Source: a beta proteobacterium AAP51 (GTDB lineage Bacteria > Pseudomonadota > Gammaproteobacteria > Burkholderiales > Burkholderiaceae_C). Taken from it: a DNA stretch of 64,000 nucleotides. The notes under the pieces are model-generated. The model had not been told where the DNA came from. It worked only from the letters and a program-made list of their open reading frames with translations, and searched no databases. Shown piece by piece: positions 28,002 to 36,634 of this stretch (position 1 is its first letter; the number at the start of each line of letters is the position of its first letter). A program made the translations under genes and the position numbers. The DNA is taken from NCBI GenBank assembly GCA_001295905.1, contig LJHT01000056.1, positions 1 through 64,000 of the forward strand. Direction: 5' to 3'.

Positions 28002-29201
28002 ATGAACACCACCGAACTCTTCCTCGTGGCCATGCTGATGGTCTTCAGCATTCCCTACCTGCTGTGGCGGCTGGGGCGCACCGACTACTGGGCGCCACTC
28101 GTGGTGGTGCAGATCGTCACCGGCGTGCTGCTGGGCCCAGGGCTGCTGGGCGCGGCGCTGCCGGCCTACCACCAGGCCGTCTTCACGCCCGCGGTCATCA
28201 GTGCGCTGAACGGCGTGGCGTGGTGGGCGGTGTCGCTGTTCGTCTTCCTGGCCGGCGTGGAACTGGACCTCGGCCAGGCCTGGAAACACCGCCGCGAGAG
28301 TGCGGTCACGGCCGGCCTGGCCCTGTTCACGCCGCTGCTCATGGGCTGTGCGGCAGCGGCCGTGCTGCTGCTGGTGCCGGGCTTCATCGGCCCGCGGGCG
28401 CAGACCTGGCAGTTCGTGTTGGGCATCGGCATGGCCTGCGCGGTGACGGCGCTGCCCATCCTCATCCTGCTGATGGAGAAGATGGGCATCTTCCGCCAGG
28501 CGCTGGGCCAGCGCATCCTGCGCTACGCCAGCCTGGACGACATCGCCATCTGGGGCGTGCTCGCGCTCATCCTGATGGACTGGCAGCGCGTGGGCCGGCA
28601 GGTGGTCTTTCTCTTGCTGTTCGTGCTGGCCTGCTGGGGCCTGCGCTGGCTGATGCAGCGCCTGGCCGAAGCCGACCGCTGGTACGTGGCGCTGGTGTGG
28701 CTCATCCTCGTGGCCCTGGGCGCCGACTGGTGCGGCCTGCACTACATGGTGGGCGCCTTCCTGGCGGGCGTGGCGCTGGACCTGCGCTGGTTCGACCACG
28801 GCAAGCTGGACGCGCTGCGCCACCACGTGCTGCTGGTGCTGATGCCGGTGTTCTTCCTCAGCACCGGGCTGCGCACCGACTGGAGCCTGGGCGGCACCAC
28901 CGTGCTGCTGGCCGCCGGCCTGCTGCTGGCCGCCAGCGTGGGCGGCAAGCTGCTGGGCGTGCACCTGGCCGGCTGGGTGCAGGGCTGGCCGCCCGGCGAG
29001 GCGCGGGTGGTGGGCTGGCTGCTGCAGACCAAGGCGCTGATCGAGATCATCTTCGCCAACGTGCTGCTGGACAAAGGCGTCATCAGCGCCGAGACCTTCA
29101 CCGCGCTGCTGCTGATGGCCGTGGCCAGCACCATGCTGACGGTGCCGATGGTGACGCCGCTGCTCGGCCGCCTGAAGGACGGGGCGGCGCGGCCGGGGTA
29201 G
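28002..29201 (+). CDS. CPA2-family cation:proton antiporter (Kef/NapA-like membrane domain)
   Basis: 399 residues, almost entirely hydrophobic, with roughly 11-13 membrane segments. The Na+/H+ exchanger fold is supported by FLAGVELDL early, LDDIAIWGVLAL in the middle (the acidic pair of the ion site in CPA2 proteins) and PVFFLSTGL later. It lacks the C-terminal TrkA-N/RCK domain found in KefB/C, so it is a bare transporter. It exchanges monovalent cations for protons across the inner membrane. It stands alone and is divergent from the 2-hydroxyacid dehydrogenase gene. Confidence 0.88.
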   Translation: MNTTELFLVAMLMVFSIPYLLWRLGRTDYWAPLVVVQIVTGVLLGPGLLGAALPAYHQAVFTPAVISALNGVAWWAVSLFVFLAGVELDLGQAWKHRRESAVTAGLALFTPLLMGCAAAAVLLLVPGFIGPRAQTWQFVLGIGMACAVTALPILILLMEKMGIFRQALGQRILRYASLDDIAIWGVLALILMDWQRVGRQVVFLLLFVLACWGLRWLMQRLAEADRWYVALVWLILVALGADWCGLHYMVGAFLAGVALDLRWFDHGKLDALRHHVLLVLMPVFFLSTGLRTDWSLGGTTVLLAAGLLLAASVGGKLLGVHLAGWVQGWPPGEARVVGWLLQTKALIEIIFANVLLDKGVISAETFTALLLMAVASTMLTVPMVTPLLGRLKDGAARPG

Positions 29202-29227
29202 GCCGCGCCGGCGGGTTTCTGGCCGCC

Positions 29228-29260
29228 TTCGGGCCCGCTTCGGGCCCGCTTCAGGCCGGC
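29228..29260 (+). repeat. 11-bp tandem repeat, three units, at a convergent gene end
   Basis: TTCGGGCCCGC, TTCGGGCCCGC, then TTCAGGCCGGC. The third unit contains the stop codon of the minus-strand methyltransferase gene (29251-29253). Each full unit contains the palindrome GGGCCC, so the array may also help end transcription. Confidence 0.55.
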
Positions 29261-30174
29261 TTCACGTACCGGTGCGTGAAGCGGTCGCTCTCGCCGATGG
29301 CGGCGTAGCGTGCGCGGTCCACGTCCTTCAGCGCAAACACCGGCGGCAGGGTCCACACGCCGTTGGGGTGGTCTGCGGTGTCCTTGGGGTTGGCGTTCAC
29401 TTCGCTCTTGGCGGCCAGCACGAAGCCGGCGGCGCGGGCGCGCTCTTCCATCAGGGCTTCGGTGACGTAGCCGCTCTTCTTCATCGCTTCGAGGCTGGTG
29501 CCGGGCTTGGCGCGGTGGTCCACCACGCCCAGCACGCCGCCGGGCTTGAGCATCGCGAAGCAGCCGCGCAGCTTGTCGTCCAGCGAGTTGTCGCTCACCC
29601 AGTTGTGCACGTTGCGGAAGGTGAGCACCAGGTCGGCGCTGCCGGCCGGCACCTCGGGCGCGCCGGTGGCGGTGGGCAGCGTGGCCAGCACGGCCTTGTC
29701 GTAGAGCTCGGGCGCCTTGGCCATGCGCTCGGCGAAGTTGGCGCGGCTGCGGCGCATGTTCTGGTTGGCGCTGTCGGCCGGGAAGTGCGCCAGGTAGAGC
29801 TTGCCGCTGGCGCGCAGGTAGGGCGCCAGGATCTCGCTGTACCAGGCGCCGCCGGGCGAGAGCTCCACCACCGTGAGTGTGGGGCGGATGCCGAAGAAGG
29901 CCAGCGTGGGGCCGGGGTTGCGGAAGACGTCGCGCGCGCGGTTGGCCTCGCTGCGGTGCGGGGCGGCCAGCACGGCCAGCAGGCCGGCATCGGGGGCCGC
30001 GCTGGCGCTGGGGCCGCCCTGGCTGGCGCAGCCGGGCAGGCCGGCGGCCAGCAGCGCGGCGGGGCCGGCCATCAGCAGGTGGCGGCGCTGCAGGCCGGTG
30101 GACAGTCCGGTGGGAAGGCCGGTGGAGAGGCCGGCATGGGCCGGGGCGGAAGCAGGGGTGGGGTGGGCTCGCAT
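29251..30174 (-). CDS. Exported class I methyltransferase-like protein (COG4798 type)
   Basis: 307 residues. The first 50 residues have an RR-containing stretch (RRHLLMAGPAALLAAGL) followed by a PGC lipobox, so the product appears to be exported, possibly via Tat, and lipid-anchored. The rest is a Rossmann methyltransferase fold: LTVVELSPGGAWYSEIL as the SAM-binding loop, VLTFRNVHNW, and MLKPGGVLGVVDHR. Three repeated GLSTGLPTGLSTGL-like units lie near the N-terminus. Why a SAM-dependent fold would be outside the cytosol is unexplained; it may bind another ligand. Confidence 0.8.
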   Translation of the reverse strand: MRAHPTPASAPAHAGLSTGLPTGLSTGLQRRHLLMAGPAALLAAGLPGCASQGGPSASAAPDAGLLAVLAAPHRSEANRARDVFRNPGPTLAFFGIRPTLTVVELSPGGAWYSEILAPYLRASGKLYLAHFPADSANQNMRRSRANFAERMAKAPELYDKAVLATLPTATGAPEVPAGSADLVLTFRNVHNWVSDNSLDDKLRGCFAMLKPGGVLGVVDHRAKPGTSLEAMKKSGYVTEALMEERARAAGFVLAAKSEVNANPKDTADHPNGVWTLPPVFALKDVDRARYAAIGESDRFTHRYVKPA

Positions 30175-30220
30175 GGGCGCGCATTCTGCGGCCAGACGGG
30201 GGCGTACGGGGCTTGCGGGC

Positions 30221-32020
30221 TCAGGGCCCTGGGGTCATCAGCTGCGCCGCCAGCGCGGCGCGCACGGCCGCGGTGTGCACCGGCAGCACGACCATATCGC
30301 CCGGCCGCGCCCAGGCCAGCAAGGCGCGGGCGGCTTCGGTTTCGTCGTCCACACGCAGGATGCGTTCGTCGGCCAGCCCGGCTTGCCGCAGGGCCGCGCA
30401 CAAGCGCTCGGGCACCTCGCCCAGCGCGCGGCCGCGCAGCATCATCGGCAGTTCCTTCACCACCACGCGCGCGGGTGCGAAGCCGGCCGCGGTGCGGGCC
30501 AGCTCGGCGATGGCCTGGTCGTCGCGGTTGCCGGCCTGGCCCAGCAGCAGGCCCAGGCGGGGCATCGGGTGGGCCGGCGGGTGGGTCGTCATCAGGGCCT
30601 GCGCCACCTGCAGCAGCTGCGCCAGGCCGTCGGGGTTGTGGGCGTAGTCCACCAGCACGGTGGTGCCGCGCCAGGACCAGCGTTCCAGGCGGCCGGGGTT
30701 GTCTTGCGGCGTGGCGCCGAATTGCGCCAGCGTGGCGCGCAGGGCCGGCAGCGGCAGGTCGCTGGCCAGCGCGGCCAGCGCCGCGGCGGCGATGTTCTCG
30801 ACGTTGTGCCGCGCCGCGCCGCGCAGGGTGAGCGGCATCTGCGCCACCTCGCCCAGGGGGATTTCCACATCGCCTTGCGCCCAGACCAGTTCGCCCTCGG
30901 TCGTGGCACCGCACACGGGCGCGCCTCCTGGGTGGCTGACGCGGTGCGCCTGCAGCACCGGGTGCGCCAGGTCGTGCGCGAACAGCGCCACGCGGCCGGC
31001 CTCGAACAAGGCCTGCACGTGCGGCGTGCGCCGCGCCACGGCCATCAGCACGGCATCGCCGCCGTTGAGCACCAAGGTGCCGTACTCGCGCAGCGCGTGG
31101 GCCACCACCAGCTTCACCTCGGCGATGTCTTCCACCGTGGCGATGCCGTACTCGCCCAGGTGGTCGGCGCTCACGTTGGTGACCACGGCCGCCTCGGCCT
31201 GCCGCGCCACCAGCCCGCGGCGCAGCAGGCCGCCGCGGGCGGTTTCCAGCACCGCGACCTGCACGGCTGGGTGGCGCAGCACGGCACGCGCGCCGGCCGG
31301 GCCGGCGTAGTCGCCCGCGTGCACGCGCTGCCCGCCCACCACCACGCCTTCGGTGCTGCAGTGGCCGGCCACGCGGCCGGCGGCCTCGGCCATCGCCACC
31401 AGCAGCCGCGTGGTGGTGGTCTTGCCGTTGCTGCCCGTCACCAGCAGCACGGGCTGCGCGTGCAGCTGCGGCCAGGGCACGTCCATCGGCAAGGGCAACG
31501 CGGCGCGCGGCCAGGTGCGGCTGCCGCTGCCGATACCGATGGAGACGCTGTCGTCGTCGTCGAAACAGGGCAGGCCGTGCGCGGCGGCCGCGGCTTGCAA
31601 GCGCTGCAGCGGGCGCGAGGCCTCGGCTTCGGTCTCCGCGCGGAAGTGCCGGGCCATGGCGGCCATGTCTACGGAAGCCGGCTGTGTGAGCGCGAAACCC
31701 TGCACCGCCAGCGGCGTGTGCGCGTCGGCGGCACGTTCCCACGCCCATTCGTTGAGGTCGGTGGCCGTCAGCAGCGCGGCCTCGGGCGGCACGAAGGCCA
31801 GCACCGTGCCGGCCGCGCCGGTGGCCACCTGCGTTTGCGGCGCGGGCCAGCCGAGCGCGGCGCAGAGCGCTTGTACACGCTGCGCCCAGCCGGCCAGCGC
31901 GCCGGGGTCTTGCGCCGCCGCGCCCAGCGGTGTCAGCGCCACCGCCGGCACCGCGAACCAGCGGTTCGGCCCGGTCAGCCGCCGCGAGCTTTCGAAGACG
32001 TGGCGCGCTTCTGCCCCCAT
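30221..32020 (-). CDS. Short CphA-like Mur ligase without ATP-grasp domain
   Basis: 599 residues from ATG 32020 (a TTG at 32050 is possible). Residues 1-170 resemble, by eye, the N-terminal domain of the neighbouring CphA (GPNRWF against GPSLYA; both with a TV-sheet near the end). The Mur-ligase half follows immediately: GSNGKTTT (196-203), ETARGGLLRRG, NVSADHLGEYGI, NPGRLERW and DYAHNPDG. These match the same motifs in CphA, so its ligase centre looks intact, but the ATP-grasp part is absent. It lies 111 bases downstream of cphA. It may add arginine-like residues, modify the polymer or serve as an accessory subunit (inference). Confidence 0.8.
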   Translation of the reverse strand: MGAEARHVFESSRRLTGPNRWFAVPAVALTPLGAAAQDPGALAGWAQRVQALCAALGWPAPQTQVATGAAGTVLAFVPPEAALLTATDLNEWAWERAADAHTPLAVQGFALTQPASVDMAAMARHFRAETEAEASRPLQRLQAAAAAHGLPCFDDDDSVSIGIGSGSRTWPRAALPLPMDVPWPQLHAQPVLLVTGSNGKTTTTRLLVAMAEAAGRVAGHCSTEGVVVGGQRVHAGDYAGPAGARAVLRHPAVQVAVLETARGGLLRRGLVARQAEAAVVTNVSADHLGEYGIATVEDIAEVKLVVAHALREYGTLVLNGGDAVLMAVARRTPHVQALFEAGRVALFAHDLAHPVLQAHRVSHPGGAPVCGATTEGELVWAQGDVEIPLGEVAQMPLTLRGAARHNVENIAAAALAALASDLPLPALRATLAQFGATPQDNPGRLERWSWRGTTVLVDYAHNPDGLAQLLQVAQALMTTHPPAHPMPRLGLLLGQAGNRDDQAIAELARTAAGFAPARVVVKELPMMLRGRALGEVPERLCAALRQAGLADERILRVDDETEAARALLAWARPGDMVVLPVHTAAVRAALAAQLMTPGP

Positions 32021-32084
32021 CTCACCCCGCGGTGCCTCGATCAAGCCCAAGCCACGGAACCGGCTCTGCCGGGCCGTAGGCGAA

Positions 32085-32127
32085 CGGCCCCCTCGGGGGG
32101 TGGCGAGCGCCAGCGAGCCCGGGGGCT
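32085..32127. repeat. Burkholderiales-type intergenic GC palindrome repeat
   Basis: CGGCCCCCTCGGGGGGTGGC followed by GAGCGCCAGCGAGCCCGGGGGCTC, lying between cphA and the Mur-ligase gene. Elements of the form GCCCCCTCGGGGGGCAGCGAGC--AGCGAGC are common between genes in Comamonadaceae and relatives. It can fold into stacked hairpins and may stabilise or terminate the cphA transcript. Identification is from memory of such sequences. Confidence 0.5.
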
Positions 32128-32131
32128 CATT

Positions 32132-34993
32132 TCAATCTTCGCCGACGAAGCGCAGCCCGCGCTCATCCCGCACGAAGCCGCTGGCGAGCAGCGCGCCATC
32201 GTCGGAGAGCGGGTTGCGGTGGCGGTCTTCCGAGCTGCTATCGCCGCCCTCGGCAACCGCCTTGGGCGCGCTCGCCGTCGCGGGCGCCGCCGGCGCCATC
32301 GCACCCTCGGGCCGGAACTTCGTCACCTGCTTCCAGCTGCGCGTCAGCGCATCGGCAAACACCAGCAGCAGGTCGCCGAACTGGCCCATGCGCAGTGCGT
32401 GATCGATGGCTTCCTGCTCGTCGGGGATGATGGTGATCTGCTCTTCACGCACGCCCTGCGCGCGCAGCACGGCGGCAATCATGTTCGGCACCTCGTCGGG
32501 CGCGCGGCCGCGCAGGCCATCGTCGCGGCGGCAGATGTAGTGGTCGAAGCGCCCGGCCACCGCCAGCGCGATGTCGCGGATGTCTTCGTCGCGCCGGTCG
32601 CCCGGCCCGGCCACCACCACGATGCGCCTGCCGCGCACGTCCAGGCGCTGCGCCAGGTCGGCCATCACGCCCACGGCGTGCGCGTTGTGCGCGTAGTCGA
32701 AGATCACCTTGAACGGGTGCTCGTCGAACACGTTCATGCGCCCGGGCGCCTGGTAGAAGGTGGTGTCGAAGGTGCGCAGGCCCTGGCGGATGGCGTCGAG
32801 CTTGATGTCGAGCGAAAACGCCAGCGCCGCCGCGAACATCGCGTTCTGCACGTTGTGCATGGCGCGGCCTTCGAGGGTTGCCGGTATCAGGTGCGTCCAC
32901 ATCAGCGGGATGTGCCGGCCCTTGTCGTACAGCGTGATCATCTGCCCGTTCACGCCCGCTTCCAGCGCACAGGCCCGGCCCCCGGCGCGGATGTGCTCGC
33001 GCACCACCACGTGCTCGGGGTTGGTGGTCACGTAGCACAGGTGCTTGGCGTCGGTGTGCGCGCTCATGCGGATGACGTTCTCGTCGTCGGCGTTGAGCAC
33101 CGCGCAGTCGCGCGCCACCTCGACGATGATGCGCTTCACCTCGGCCAGCTCTTCCAGCGTGTTGATGCCTTTCATGCCGAGGTGGTCGCTCTTCACGTTC
33201 AGCACCGCGCCCACGTTGACGAAGGGCACGCCCATGCCGGCGCGCAGCAGGCCGCCGCGCGCCACCTCCAGCACGGCCATGTCGATCTTCGGGTCGGCCA
33301 GCACCATGCGCGTGGCCACGGGGCCGGTCATGTCGCCTTCCACGGTGCGCTGGCCGTCGATGTAGACGCCGTCGGTCGTCGTCAGCCCTGGCGTGTAGCC
33401 GGCCATCTTGGTGATGTGCGCCAGCATGCGGCTGGTGGTGGTCTTGCCGTTGGTGCCGGTGATGGCGGCAATGGGCACGCGGCTTGGTGCGCCGGGCGGG
33501 AAGAGCATGTCGATCACGGGCCCGGCCGCGTCGCGCGGCGTGCCTTCGCTGGGCGCCACGTGCATGCGGAAGCCTGGTGCGGCGTTGATCTCGCAGATGC
33601 CCGCGCCGGTGTTCACGCCGGCCTTGTAGCTTTCGCTGATGTCGGGGCAGAGGAAATCGACGCCGCCCACGTCCAGCCCGATGGCGGTGACGGCGCGCAC
33701 GGCCATCTCGCGGTTGTCGGGGTGGATGATGTCGGTCACATCCGTCGCGGTGCCGCCGGTGCTCAGGTTGGCCGTGCTGCGCAGCAGGACGGTGTGGCCG
33801 GCGGCGGGCACGCTGTCGACGGTGAGGCCCTGGCGCGTGAGCATCATGTCGGCCTGGGCGTCGAGCTCGATGCGCGTCATCACCTTCTCGTGGCCGATGC
33901 CGCGGCGCGGGTCCTGGTTGACGATGTCCACCAGCTGCTTGATGGTGTGCGCACCGTCGCCCACCACGTGCCCGGGCGTGCGCCGGGTGGCGGCGATGAG
34001 CTCACCGCCCACCACCAGCAGGCGGTGGTCTTCGCCCTGCAGCAGCGTCTCGACGATGACGCTGCTGCTGTGCTCGGCCGCCGCCGCGAAACCCGCGCGC
34101 ACTTCATCGGGCGTTTTCAGGCCGATGCTGATGCCGCGGCCATGGTTGCCGTTGTAGGGCTTGGTGACGACCGGGTAGCCCAGCCGCTCGGCGGCGCGCA
34201 CGGCGCGTTCGGCACTGCGCACCAGCTCCTGCCGCGGCACCGGCAGGCCGCAGTTGGCGAGGATCTTGTTCGTCTCTTCCTTGTCTTGCGCCAGCTCCAC
34301 GGCGATGTAGCTGGTGCGGCCCGTCACCGTGGCCTGGATGCGCTGCTGGTACCTGCCGTGCCCCAGCTGGATGAGGCTTTGCTCGTTCAGGCGCAGCCAG
34401 GGAATGTCGCGCTCGACCGCGGCCTTCACGAGGCTGGCGGTGGAAGGCCCGAGCGCACGGCGCTGCGCGTAGCGTATGAATTCGTCGCGCGCCTCGGCCC
34501 ACACCCAGTCGTCGGGCACCACGCCTTCGGGTCGTAGCTCGGCGGGCAGCAGCGAGCACAGCAGCTTCAGCGCCAGCTCGCCGGCTTCGATGCCTTCGTC
34601 GCGCTGCTCGTACTCGTACACCACGGTGTAGACGCCGGGCTGGCCTCCATTCGGGTCCATGCTGCGCGTCTTGCCGAAGGAAACGTTCTCGCCCGCGATG
34701 TTCTGCAGCTCGATGGCCACGTGCTCCATCACATGGCCCAGCCAGGTGCCTTGCTGCTGTTCCGGGTCTTCACTGTCGCCGCGCAGGCGGCGGATGAAGC
34801 CGCCCGGCACGCGGTAGCTGCAGCCGTGTTCCTGCAGGCCGGGCAGCGCCGCCACCAGTGCATCCACATAGGCCGGCCCCAGCCGCCCGGTGGGCCAGGC
34901 TTCCAGTGGCCCGAGGTCGAGCACCAGCCGGATGACCGGGAAGTGGGCGTACAAGGACGGGCCCACATACACATTGCGTTCGACGATGCGCAT
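32132..34993 (-). CDS. cphA: Cyanophycin synthetase
   Basis: 953 residues; ATG 34993 has AAGGAG eight bases upstream. Domain order: N-terminal domain (1-160), ATP-grasp domain (about 210-490; NGNHGRGISI at 281-290), Mur-ligase domain (GTNGKTTT at 513-520, EVARGGLLRAG, NVKSDHLGMKGI) and Mur C-domain (APGRMNVF, DYAHNAHAVG). The last 50 residues are a polar extension. It polymerises Asp and Arg into multi-L-arginyl-poly-L-aspartate, an insoluble nitrogen and carbon store. It is followed by a shortened paralogue; the degrading enzyme CphB is encoded at 45.5 kb. Confidence 0.95.
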   Translation of the reverse strand: MRIVERNVYVGPSLYAHFPVIRLVLDLGPLEAWPTGRLGPAYVDALVAALPGLQEHGCSYRVPGGFIRRLRGDSEDPEQQQGTWLGHVMEHVAIELQNIAGENVSFGKTRSMDPNGGQPGVYTVVYEYEQRDEGIEAGELALKLLCSLLPAELRPEGVVPDDWVWAEARDEFIRYAQRRALGPSTASLVKAAVERDIPWLRLNEQSLIQLGHGRYQQRIQATVTGRTSYIAVELAQDKEETNKILANCGLPVPRQELVRSAERAVRAAERLGYPVVTKPYNGNHGRGISIGLKTPDEVRAGFAAAAEHSSSVIVETLLQGEDHRLLVVGGELIAATRRTPGHVVGDGAHTIKQLVDIVNQDPRRGIGHEKVMTRIELDAQADMMLTRQGLTVDSVPAAGHTVLLRSTANLSTGGTATDVTDIIHPDNREMAVRAVTAIGLDVGGVDFLCPDISESYKAGVNTGAGICEINAAPGFRMHVAPSEGTPRDAAGPVIDMLFPPGAPSRVPIAAITGTNGKTTTSRMLAHITKMAGYTPGLTTTDGVYIDGQRTVEGDMTGPVATRMVLADPKIDMAVLEVARGGLLRAGMGVPFVNVGAVLNVKSDHLGMKGINTLEELAEVKRIIVEVARDCAVLNADDENVIRMSAHTDAKHLCYVTTNPEHVVVREHIRAGGRACALEAGVNGQMITLYDKGRHIPLMWTHLIPATLEGRAMHNVQNAMFAAALAFSLDIKLDAIRQGLRTFDTTFYQAPGRMNVFDEHPFKVIFDYAHNAHAVGVMADLAQRLDVRGRRIVVVAGPGDRRDEDIRDIALAVAGRFDHYICRRDDGLRGRAPDEVPNMIAAVLRAQGVREEQITIIPDEQEAIDHALRMGQFGDLLLVFADALTRSWKQVTKFRPEGAMAPAAPATASAPKAVAEGGDSSSEDRHRNPLSDDGALLASGFVRDERGLRFVGED

Positions 34994-35181
34994 CGCGCCG
35001 GCTCCTTCTGCTGGGTTGGCGGCCTGGGGTCAGGCGCGTCCTGCCATGCAAGACACGCGCCGCGCTTGGCATGATGCCAGCGCCGTGAGCCAGTGCCCTG
35101 CGTCGGCGCGCCCGGCGCTTTCCCGGGCTGCGCGGCATACTGCGGCCTCCATGTGCTTCGGCCTTCTTCGCCCCCCACCCC

Positions 35182-35838
35182 GTGCCCCAGGCGCCCGCTG
35201 ACCGTTCCGCCGAGCTTGCCGCCTGGCTGTCGCGCACGGCCCTGGGCGACCGTGCGGCATTTGCCGCGCTTTACCGGGCCACGAGCGCGCATCTCTTCGG
35301 GGTGATCCTGCGTATCAACCGCGACCGATCCCAGGCCGAGGAACTCTTGCAGGACATCTACGTGAACATCTGGCGTGCCGCCGGCAGCTTCGACGCCGCC
35401 CGCGCGCAGCCGATGACCTGGCTCGTGAGCATCGCGCGCAACCGCGCCATCGACAGCCTGCGCCGCGCCAAGAGCGACGTGAAGACGGTCAGCAGCCACC
35501 TCGCCGGCGACGATGGCGAGGCCGACGACGACCTCGTGGAGCAGCTGCCCAGCGGCGAAGCCGGCCCCTTGCAGCTGCTGGAACAGGCCGCCGACGCGCG
35601 CGCGCTGGCGCACTGCGTGCAGCAGCTCTCGGCCGAACAACAGCAGTGCGTGGCGCTGGCCTACTACCAGGGCCTGTCACACGCCGAGGTGGCCGAACAC
35701 CTGGTGCAGCCGCTGGGCACCGTGAAGAGCTGGGTGCGCCGCGCGCTGCTGGCGCTGAAGCAATGCCTGGCGCGTGCCGCGGGCCAGGCCCCGAGCGGCG
35801 GCAGCCTTGCCGCCGACCCGTCGGCGAAAGAAGCCTGA
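35182..35838 (+). CDS. ECF RNA polymerase sigma factor (SigK-like)
   Basis: 218 residues from GTG 35182, the only start that keeps region 2 whole; no good ribosome site is seen. Sigma-70 region 2 is FAALYRATSAHLFGVILRI to DIYVNIWRAAGSFD and TWLVSIARNRAIDSLRR. Region 4 is LSAEQQQCVALAYYQGLSHAEVAEHL and LGTVKSWVRRAL, a DNA-binding helix-turn-helix. The C-terminal 20 residues are a loose tail. The anti-sigma gene begins two bases after its stop, and a DUF4331/DUF3455 module follows, likely its regulon and autoregulated. Confidence 0.92.
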   Translation: MPQAPADRSAELAAWLSRTALGDRAAFAALYRATSAHLFGVILRINRDRSQAEELLQDIYVNIWRAAGSFDAARAQPMTWLVSIARNRAIDSLRRAKSDVKTVSSHLAGDDGEADDDLVEQLPSGEAGPLQLLEQAADARALAHCVQQLSAEQQQCVALAYYQGLSHAEVAEHLVQPLGTVKSWVRRALLALKQCLARAAGQAPSGGSLAADPSAKEA

Positions 35839-35840
35839 CC

Positions 35841-36548
35841 ATGGACTACGGCCGCCCCGAACTCGCCGACCGCCTGGCCGCCGAATACGTGCTGGGTACG
35901 CTGCGTGGCCCGGCGCGCCGGCGCTTTGAAGCGCTGCTGGCCGCGCACCCGGCCCTGCGCAGCGCGGTGCGGCGCTGGGAAGAGCAGCTTTCGCCGCTGG
36001 CCGACAGCGTGCCGCCCGTGGCGCCGCCCGAACGCGTGTGGGCCGGCATCGAAACGCGCCTGTTCCCGGCCGAGGCAGCGGCTGCCAGAGCCGAAGCGGC
36101 TGCGTCCGTGCGCTGGTGGAATGCGCTGGGCCTGTGGCGCGGCCTCAGCGCGCTGGCCAGCACGGCTGCCGTGGCGCTGCTGGTGGTGGCGCTGCAGGCG
36201 CCGCCGGTGCAGCCGCCCATCGTGGTGGTGCTGGCCACCAACCCGGGTGCGGGCGTGGCCACCAACGCCAGCTTCGTGGCCAGCCTCAGCGCCGACGGCC
36301 GCGCGCTGGTGCTCAAGCCCCTGAAAGCGCCCACGCTCACCGCCGCGCAGGCGCTGGAACTGTGGAGCGTGCCCGCCCAGGGCGGCCCGCGCTCGCTGGG
36401 CCTGGTACGCGCCGACACCGCCACCACGCTGCTGCTGCAGGCGGGTGTGAAGGAGGGCACCGCGGCCTTTGCGGTGAGCATCGAACCCGCCGGCGGTTCA
36501 CCCACGGGCGCGCCCACGGGGCCCATCGTTTCGCTGGGGCAGATCTAG
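35841..36548 (+). CDS. Anti-sigma factor (RskA/COG5343 type)
   Basis: 235 residues; the ATG is two bases after the sigma-factor stop, implying coupled synthesis. The N-terminal part (DRLAAEYVLGTLRGPARRRFEALL) matches the cytosolic sigma-binding helices of RskA-like anti-sigma factors. One membrane segment at about 108-126 (LSALASTAAVALLVVALQ) is followed by a periplasmic RskA domain with ALELWSVP and SLGLV. It should hold the sigma factor inactive at the membrane until a periplasmic signal triggers release. The signal is unknown. Confidence 0.88.
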   Translation: MDYGRPELADRLAAEYVLGTLRGPARRRFEALLAAHPALRSAVRRWEEQLSPLADSVPPVAPPERVWAGIETRLFPAEAAAARAEAAASVRWWNALGLWRGLSALASTAAVALLVVALQAPPVQPPIVVVLATNPGAGVATNASFVASLSADGRALVLKPLKAPTLTAAQALELWSVPAQGGPRSLGLVRADTATTLLLQAGVKEGTAAFAVSIEPAGGSPTGAPTGPIVSLGQI

Positions 36549-36634
36549 TTTCACGGCGGGCCGCATCCAGTTGCGGCGGGCTTGCGTATCTCCCCCCAGG
36601 TGGCCGCCGTCGCGGCCCCATGAGGAGACCCCCC

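Noticed and set aside
29873-34537. 1554-codon plus-strand frame across the methyltransferase, Mur-ligase and cphA genes
   Set aside because: Opposite strand of three well-supported genes; composition is that of a mirrored reading frame.
34890-35201. Short plus-strand ORF overlapping the sigma-factor start
   Set aside because: Mostly antisense to the start of cphA and low-complexity; its last 16 codons (from an ATG at 35151) show no ribosome site.
36620-36634. ATG 36620 as the DUF4331 start
   Set aside because: The only good ribosome site, GAGGAG, lies after this ATG and fits the GTG at 36635 instead.
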